The notes under the pieces are model-generated. The model saw only the letters and a list, made by a program, of their open reading frames with translations. It was not told where the DNA came from and made no database searches. The translations under genes and the position numbers were made by a program. A stretch of 9,533 bases of DNA from an uncultured bacterium (GTDB lineage: Bacteria > Actinomycetota > Coriobacteriia > Coriobacteriales > Atopobiaceae), in contig CAJMNO010000050.1 of the NCBI GenBank assembly GCA_905214865.1, positions 1 through 9,533 on the forward strand, given 5' to 3'. This document shows positions 6,801 through 9,533 of the stretch, piece by piece; the first letter of the stretch is position 1, and every line of letters begins with the position of its first letter.

Positions 6801-8014
6801 GTGTAGATGTAGCAGCGGGCTGCGTCGGTCGGGTTGTCGTGATTCGTGGGCGCAGAGACGGTGATGGCAAGCTCTTCTCCGCCACGGCGATCAAGGTCGC
6901 TGCCGGCCAGGGTGACCACCGGGGCCTTCATGAGCTGCATTCGCGCGGTGGGGTCATCTGTGCTGTTGCGGATTTCTCCAAGCTCCCAATCCGTGACGTA
7001 GTAGGACGCCTGGCCGCAGTCCACCCACTCCTGGGTGTGGCTCCAGGAGCTGTCGGGCTGCAGGTCCCACATGTCGATGCAGGCCAGGCGCTCGCCGTTC
7101 TCATCCTGGTAGCAGCCCGTGTAGCAGAAGACCTCATCCACGCCGTCGCCGTCCACGTCCGCGGCAGCCACTTCGAAGTAAGCATCGTACTCCTGCAGGT
7201 AACCGGTCCGGAGGTATGCCAACTCATCAGGCCAATTATTCCTCTGGATCTGGCTTTCGTTGACCGTGGGGCTGAGGCTCGCGACTTCCGTGCGGTTTCC
7301 CTCGGTGTCAAGCGAGAATACCTTTACCGCAAAAGCGCCTTCCAGCTTCTGGTTGCCGACCATGGTATAGTACTGGCTTCCATAGGCACGCAGCTCGACG
7401 ACGTGGTCCTTGTAGCCGCTGCCGAGGTCTGCCGAGACGCTGGTGGCGTACTTGCCGCTGAATCCATTGTAGGTTGCATTCTTGATGACATCGTGCTCGT
7501 TGTCGCTGAGCGCCGAGTAGTATCCAAAGCCGTTATTATGCCAATCCAAGTCGTTAGCTAAATCACTACCGTAGCGTTCGTTGATAGGCCAGAACAAATA
7601 AGCTCCGGTCATCGCTCCGTAGTCATCATTGACCGTAGTATATAAATCGTATTTACTTTTTTTCCGATCCGTAATGGGAGTGCCGAGCACATTGAGCTTC
7701 CCCCGCAGCGTATATGCATTGTTATGGACGCCGTTGGCAGCCATGTAGACCTCGTCGTCGCTCAGCAGAGTGGTGCTCACGTTCTCGTTATTGCCATAGG
7801 GGGCATAGGTGCCGGCGTCACCGGTATCGTCAGAGACGGTGAGGCCGAGGGCGGAGTACGCATCGGTGCTCAGCTGGCTGTCCTCCGAGTAGGGCCCGGG
7901 GCTCAGCTCGTCGTTGGCCAGCGACGTCGTAGGCAGGGCGGCGAATGCGAACATCGCCGCGACGGCACCAAAGACGACGGGCAGCCACCGCGTTCGTGTG
8001 GGGCGCGTTGCCAT
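3821..8014 (-). CDS. Giant cell-wall-anchored surface protein with FG-GAP-like, FN3-like and Ig-like domains
   Basis: The 1397-residue product is exported and probably linked to the wall by sortase. A signal peptide (residues 1-33, cleavage likely after SLA) starts it; the end carries TPQTG (1359-1363), a hydrophobic helix and the tail RHRSNDRG, a sorting signal in which Thr replaces the usual Leu. Near 286-296, ADVDGDGVDEVF is the calcium-binding type of site in FG-GAP/VCBS repeats. Ten cysteines fall between about 297 and 672. Two Gly-rich, beta-alternating segments lie at about 739-785 and 929-982, in a central region I cannot name. An FN3-like domain (about 1030-1137) and an Ig-like domain (about 1155-1265, with FRWYRK and VYRCDV) follow, then a Thr/Gly/Ser/Asn stalk (about 1275-1358). 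The ATG at 8014 has GGAG at 8020-8023 on the minus strand. Adhesion or polymer binding is likely; a pore-forming role is only a guess. Confidence 0.88.
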   Translation of the reverse strand: MATRPTRTRWLPVVFGAVAAMFAFAALPTTSLANDELSPGPYSEDSQLSTDAYSALGLTVSDDTGDAGTYAPYGNNENVSTTLLSDDEVYMAANGVHNNAYTLRGKLNVLGTPITDRKKSKYDLYTTVNDDYGAMTGAYLFWPINERYGSDLANDLDWHNNGFGYYSALSDNEHDVIKNATYNGFSGKYATSVSADLGSGYKDHVVELRAYGSQYYTMVGNQKLEGAFAVKVFSLDTEGNRTEVASLSPTVNESQIQRNNWPDELAYLRTGYLQEYDAYFEVAAADVDGDGVDEVFCYTGCYQDENGERLACIDMWDLQPDSSWSHTQEWVDCGQASYYVTDWELGEIRNSTDDPTARMQLMKAPVVTLAGSDLDRRGGEELAITVSAPTNHDNPTDAARCYIYTWDDTNNRLSAVVNDGLGTDYISLSTTAGATSAMVSANCTFGTFRTSDTESATALIIAGWDCGGSSNAEYSNFGYRYVYYDTSQDDFVVSDYYRKSLGKDAAHITETAWKDANQKGRYRPTLAPFALGAARLDGLNQGAAENDDVLMGGDIYSFNLATGVSLDTLGSISLTSDQVNHHCSTKGKEQVWIGDVRVGAVSGSDKYEESFLAVTGVHRDEDLGKDDDYYWMDVSHFTAKWSGGKFQGYTTGEEGVINESVRVHDTTQYGCWISLCLPNVDHDGMQVRFKAAAEYYTAPQLLAVLQGSPYFQDLQDSYDYLNYGGTAFGSESSNTSGSGWSIEGEAGIFGEASGGFLGRVELEGELKAHAGYEYQNSSTLSYGVDYDAHAAEGNKAVVYTVPIMYYWYEVSDSSNPKWTDVVMPVFLTPVTAVVGQETWDETVDEYNLDASVSSSSSTPLTYKISDILSNKQGDPASYGVDTLTKTTLLPSAKRAFTYQADGKDAWSIVSNEEGASVEQTIAAENETETTVDVGGSVALQIGAGFGLGGNELVTGAVFELSGGYTTLKSSSTGFSFTGTVDSQPEAAEGYGFSWRLAVDQSSSDMPADGTRPATNQFWIVGYDVTNVKQPEVPMVSGFSTTGASYDATTGKDAVTLSWNDILTSEQKANGYKYVVAMYPINDDDHYSYAHPLDGSTTSYVWGGLSTSSNYRFAVFVVDGTGKQVSLRSPIVNVTTLPTGDAMAVDGINILGQANTSDPSDTSTSKATRRMGESLTLATSGSYYDSGSTDPDKRPLFRWYRKGASEPHWQEISSGPTVSTQDSKTYTSTYTINEVGAADDGAVYRCDVSYNNIVVSSQTVTLDVTHTYSNADSDSTYTATKRLVNYLNAGLLRFFKPVASETVSGLNPDGGGTTDNGAATGDATTSGTTDNGTATGGGTNASAGTGNATASTKTASTSGTPQTGDTSLGTATLALIALGGATILVAALVLRHRSNDRG
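4011..4085 (-). repeat. Two 45-base direct repeats encoding the wall stalk
   Basis: Bases 4011-4040 and 4056-4085 agree at 26 of 30 positions with a 45-base period, which keeps frame. In the protein they give GTTDNG-A/T-ATG twice in the stalk before the sorting signal. Repeats of this kind in surface proteins change copy number by slippage, so stalk length may vary between strains. Confidence 0.65.
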
Positions 8015-8027
8015 GGTTGCTCCAATC

Positions 8028-8080
8028 CTGGGAGGTCCCTTGCTTGGTTGGCTCTCCTTGGGAAGAGTCCAGCCTCCCAG
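8028..8080 (-). promoter_or_regulatory. Two-tier leader hairpin ahead of the surface protein start
   Basis: On the minus strand CTGGGAGG (8080-8073) can pair perfectly with CCTCCCAG (8035-8028). Inside this 37-base loop CTCTTCC and GGAGAG can form a second stem with one bulged T. The outer stem ends four bases before the GGAG ribosome binding site (8023-8020). If transcription starts near the dyad at 8108-8126, this folds in the leader and could mask or expose the start. I do not recognise it as a known riboswitch class. Confidence 0.4.
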
Positions 8081-8107
8081 TGATTTTCAGTGGATTGCAA
8101 GCAAAGC

Positions 8108-8126
8108 GCATCATTCCAAAGTATGA
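8108..8126 (-). promoter_or_regulatory. Dyad element upstream of the surface protein gene, paired with 186-204
   Basis: On the plus strand GCATCAT (8108-8114) and ATGATGC (8123-8129) form an imperfectly extended inverted repeat. Read on the minus strand, 8126-8108 matches plus-strand 186-204 at 16 of 19 positions. It lies 93 bases before the ATG at 8014, close to the 78 bases seen at the other site. A shared operator or promoter element is possible. Confidence 0.4.
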
Positions 8127-8242
8127 TGCCCCAACGAACATGAGACGGCTGCGGCGAGCGGGTGGATGCGCGCGATGGGAACCACGGCCCGTGGACCGTC
8201 CATTCCGGTTCGTGACCGACGCCCTCCGCCGGGGCATCGAAC

Positions 8243-8277
8243 GCGGCCGCGCTTTCCGCATGGGGATGCGCGGCCGC
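8243..8277 (-). terminator. GC-rich hairpin after the toxin/hydrolase-remnant region
   Basis: GCGGCCGCGC (8243-8252) pairs perfectly with GCGCGGCCGC (8268-8277); an inner TCC/GGA pair makes the 15-base loop tighter. On the minus strand it begins 26 bases after the stop codon at 8304-8306. No T tract follows. It probably served the original hydrolase gene and now ends the toxin-antitoxin transcript. Confidence 0.6.
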
Positions 8278-8303
8278 ACCAGAACGCGTCGCCCGTCTCA
8301 CCC

Positions 8304-8408
8304 CTACCTCACGTGCCCCTTGATCCAATCGCAGATGAGGTCGGCGATCTGGCGGCTGTTGTCCTCGAGCATCATGGCATGTGTGTTGCCATGGATGTCC
8401 CGCGCGCG
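8304..8408 (-). pseudogene. 3' remnant of an alpha/beta hydrolase gene
   Basis: About 34 codons, with no start of their own, read as GNTHAMMLEDNSRQIADLI followed by CDWIKGHVR and a stop. A Gly-x-x-His-x-Met-x-x-Glu stretch followed by an amphipathic helix ending DWI is what the C-terminal end of alpha/beta hydrolases looks like, with the His being the catalytic one. The frame begins immediately after the toxin stop codon (8409-8411) and in the same frame; nothing upstream encodes the missing roughly 200 or more residues. I infer a decayed gene whose 5' part was deleted or displaced by the toxin-antitoxin module. The identification rests on a short stretch. Read-through of the toxin TAG would fuse this tail to the toxin. 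Confidence 0.5.
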
Positions 8409-8687
8409 CTATCGCACGGCCCTCTGGCTCACGATGCCGAGGATATCGACTACCTCCACGCCATCGGCGCCCTTCTCGCCACGCTCGTAGAGCACGTCAA
8501 AACCTGCTGCCGCGACCTTGAGGCAGGCCGGGCCATACGCACGCCTGAGCGTGGGCTCGACCAGGGACGAGCCCACTCCCGGGAAGCTCTCCACAAGCGC
8601 GAGCTTCTCCCATACGGGCTCCTCGACCCGCCCATCAAGCCTGGCAAGAGACTCGAGGAATTCCTTGGAAAACCTAAGCCGCGCCAC
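8409..8687 (-). CDS. RelE/ParE-family toxin of a type II toxin-antitoxin pair
   Basis: The product from the GTG at 8687 has 92 residues (ARLRFSKEFLESL ... VDILGIVSQRAVR). It has the RelE/ParE pattern: a first strand with FSKEF, two N-terminal helices, a central strand with LRRAYGP, and a final strand with VVDILGIV followed by a basic end. Family members cleave mRNA on the ribosome (RelE) or poison gyrase (ParE); which applies here cannot be told by eye. The GTG start overlaps the antitoxin gene by 14 bases, as is common in such operons, and the overlap implies translational coupling; the ribosome binding site (GGCGGG) is weak. An ATG further upstream (8771) would give a 28-residue Arg-rich extension lying inside the antitoxin gene, which I consider unlikely. 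The stop abuts a hydrolase remnant. Confidence 0.72.
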   Translation of the reverse strand: MARLRFSKEFLESLARLDGRVEEPVWEKLALVESFPGVGSSLVEPTLRRAYGPACLKVAAAGFDVLYERGEKGADGVEVVDILGIVSQRAVR

Positions 8688-8970
8688 CGGAAGCCCGCCT
8701 GCTCGCGACTGCGGCCTTCGCCGCCTCGATGCCCTCCACACAGCGGCCAGCGGCGATGTCCGCGCGACCACGGTCGATCGCGTCGGAGACGCGCTGGGCG
8801 TAGAGCGCCCGCTCGACGGCGTCGTCCACCTCCCGCTGAAAAACCTCCTCGGAGCAGAACACGTAGGCGCCGTTGCCGTTCTCCGTGATTCTTACGAGGC
8901 GTTCGCGGGCAGCCTGCTTCACCTCGCGCGGATGGTCGCGCAGCGCTGTCGCGGAATAGATGGCGTCCAT
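8674..8970 (-). CDS. Phd/YefM-like antitoxin
   Basis: This 98-residue protein would neutralise the toxin encoded just downstream and repress the shared promoter. The N-terminal half, IYSATALRDHPREVKQAA then LVRITENGNGAYVFCSEE, follows the Phd/YefM plan: a short strand, a helix, then a beta hairpin carrying the x-x-NG turn. The remainder (about 47-98) is helical and charged, as expected of a toxin-wrapping tail. The ATG at 8970 follows GGGAGGA at 8982-8976, a strong ribosome binding site, much better than that of the toxin, which fits antitoxin excess. A palindromic operator lies 28 bases upstream. The family call rests on pattern and gene order; a different antitoxin superfamily cannot be excluded. 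Confidence 0.65.
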   Translation of the reverse strand: MDAIYSATALRDHPREVKQAARERLVRITENGNGAYVFCSEEVFQREVDDAVERALYAQRVSDAIDRGRADIAAGRCVEGIEAAKAAVASRRASGGAA

Positions 8971-8998
8971 GCGATTCCTCCCATGATGTGTCCGTTTC

Positions 8999-9016
8999 TG
9001 TACATAATAACGTACA
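8999..9016 (-). promoter_or_regulatory. Palindromic operator and probable -10 box of the toxin-antitoxin operon
   Basis: TGTAC (8999-9003) and GTACA (9012-9016) form a 5-bp inverted repeat around eight AT-rich bases. On the minus strand the centre reads TATTAT (9009-9004), one mismatch from a consensus -10 box, with no good -35 box. The antitoxin start is 28 bases downstream. A dyad over the -10 box is the usual layout for autorepression by an antitoxin or antitoxin-toxin complex. Confidence 0.55.
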
Positions 9017-9201
9017 TACCTCGAGAGGGCGGAGGCAAACGGGTAGTCGGTATTGACAGGTGATACATGTCCGTAGCGCTGCAGCGCCGAACCGCGAGAC
9101 GGGTCTCAGCAGCAAGCGCGAGCGCCAACACAAGCCCCGTGCCTGGTCGTTTTCGACAGTAGCGTGGAGGGGATTCCCGCGGAATCTTCCAAAGGGAGTG
9201 T

Positions 9202-9244
9202 GGACCAGAGTCGTGGACCCAAACGCGGGACCCAGATGGGACCC
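9202..9244 (+). repeat. Four short GGACC(C) repeats next to the tRNA gene
   Basis: GGACC begins at 9202, 9215, 9228 and 9239; the last three read GGACCC. Spacings are 13, 13 and 11 bases. They lie just beyond the terminator on the 3' side of the tRNA gene. Short spaced repeats there could be arm-type binding sites of a past integrase or simply a repetitive protein tail (GPK/GTQ/GPK). Confidence 0.45.
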
Positions 9245-9279
9245 AAAATAAAACAGCCCAGAGACATGGCCTCTGAGCT
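9245..9279 (-). terminator. Intrinsic terminator of the tRNA-Val gene
   Basis: On the minus strand AGCTCAGAG (9279-9271) pairs with CTCTGGGCT (9263-9255) with one G-U pair, around a 7-base loop, followed by GTTTTATTTT. It begins about 10 bases after the tRNA CCA end. This is the clearest terminator in the window, with both a stem and a T tract. Confidence 0.88.
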
Positions 9280-9288
9280 GCGAGTTTA

Positions 9289-9363
9289 TGGTGGGCGTTA
9301 GAAGATTTGAACTTCTGACCTCTTCCGTGTCAGGGAAGCGCTCTCCCCCTGAGCTAAACGCCC
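9289..9363 (-). tRNA. tRNA-Val (anticodon GAC)
   Basis: The minus strand gives a complete 75-base cloverleaf. The acceptor stem is GGGCGTT with AACGCCC, the D arm GCTC/GAGC, and the anticodon stem CTTCC/GGAAG with loop CTGACAC, giving anticodon GAC. The T arm is AGAAG/CTTCT with loop TTCAAAT, and the discriminator A is followed by an encoded CCA (9291-9289). It reads GUC and GUU valine codons. It has its own promoter upstream and terminator downstream, so it is a single-gene unit. The 3' end is a typical target for integrative elements. Confidence 0.95.
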
Positions 9364-9407
9364 GAATACGCGGAACCGTTGGGGGACGGCCCGTCATGCG
9401 AGGGAGA

Positions 9408-9436
9408 AGTATACGCGCGCGACGTCCCAAGGGCAA
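9408..9436 (-). promoter_or_regulatory. Promoter of the tRNA-Val gene
   Basis: On the minus strand TTGCCC (9436-9431) and TATACT (9413-9408) are separated by exactly 17 bases, a good sigma-70-type promoter (four and five of six consensus bases). The expected start near 9401 leaves a leader of about 37 bases before the tRNA 5' end at 9363. Confidence 0.75.
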
Positions 9437-9437
9437 G

Positions 9438-9453
9438 GGAGACGGACGTCTCC
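9438..9453 (-). terminator. Small hairpin at the right edge, possible terminator of a gene outside the window
   Basis: GGAGAC (9438-9443) pairs with GTCTCC (9448-9453) around GGAC. On the minus strand it is followed by CTTGCCCTT and lies immediately upstream of the tRNA promoter, so it may end a transcript entering from the right. The stem is short. Bases 9454-9533 show no gene I can support. Confidence 0.3.
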
Positions 9454-9533
9454 ACCTTCGCGCCTCCACATGCTCCGAGCTCCTTGATTGCCAAAGCTAG
9501 TGCAGGAGGGGCTGCAGTAGGTCTGTCGTAGGG

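Larger units (their letters stand above)
9077..9301 (+). other. Open frame without start running into the tRNA 3' end, possible integrase tail
   Basis: A frame with no start codon stays open for 74 codons from the stop at 9074 and ends in TAG formed by the first bases inside the tRNA gene. Its last third reads SVDQSRGPKRGTQMGPKIKQ and then a tail ending VYGGR. Basic GxKxGPK tails that end at a tRNA 3' border resemble those I recall from tyrosine integrases inserted in tRNA genes. No catalytic residues are present, so at most it is a worn remnant. The family link is weak. Confidence 0.22.

Noticed and set aside
9053..9058. A perfect TTGACA on the plus strand
   Set aside because: No -10 box lies at 16-18 bases downstream and no plus-strand gene follows.
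8450..9469. A 339-codon open frame on the minus strand
   Set aside because: It crosses the whole tRNA gene, its terminator, the operator and the antitoxin and is Arg/Ser-rich, as expected of out-of-frame GC-rich sequence.
1..9533. CRISPR arrays, insertion sequences or prophage genes
   Set aside because: No regularly spaced long repeats, no transposase or structural phage gene and no terminal inverted repeats of an insertion sequence were seen.

Overview
The window is GC-rich DNA from what looks like a Gram-positive actinobacterium, most plausibly of the Coriobacteriia (Atopobiaceae/Olsenella-like). That placement is an inference from the GC-rich coding, the lipobox-anchored clostripain-type peptidase, the sortase signal of TPxTGD type, strong AGGAGG-like ribosome binding sites, and a tRNA gene with an encoded CCA end. 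No marker gene fixes the genus.

Left part (1-2974, plus strand): about 280 bases without a convincing gene hold a perfect 7-bp dyad (185-202). A small four-helix membrane protein (283-711) follows and ends in a 13-bp hairpin. Next is a large secreted lipoprotein peptidase of the clostripain family C11 (827-2908), with its catalytic His/Cys pair intact and an extra C-terminal beta-rich region, closed by a GC-rich terminator. A 283-base gene-free spacer comes next (2975-3257).

Middle part (3258-8014, minus strand): a two-helix potassium channel with an intact TTIGYGD filter (3258-3683) lies downstream of a 1397-residue cell-wall-anchored surface protein (3821-8014). The latter has a signal peptide, a cysteine-bearing N-terminal half with an FG-GAP/VCBS-like DxDxDG site, two glycine-rich alternating beta segments, an FN3-like domain, an Ig-like domain, a Thr/Gly/Ser stalk and a TPQTG sorting signal. 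It begins about 93 bases downstream of a dyad that matches the one ahead of the membrane protein at 16 of 19 positions, and its leader can fold into a two-tier hairpin next to the ribosome binding site.

Right part (8243-9533, minus strand): a tRNA-Val(GAC) gene with its own promoter and terminator, a Phd/YefM-like antitoxin with a RelE/ParE-like toxin behind a palindromic operator, and a decayed 34-codon 3' end of an alpha/beta hydrolase gene starting directly after the toxin stop codon. The stretch between tRNA and antitoxin holds short GGACCC repeats and a plus-strand open frame running into the tRNA 3' end, which may be the worn tail of an integrase. This part reads as a tRNA-associated recombination site where a toxin-antitoxin module replaced most of an older gene.

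Working together: the peptidase and the giant surface protein would both act outside the membrane, one lipid-anchored and one wall-anchored. The shared dyad suggests, without proof, that the membrane protein and the surface protein could answer to one regulator.
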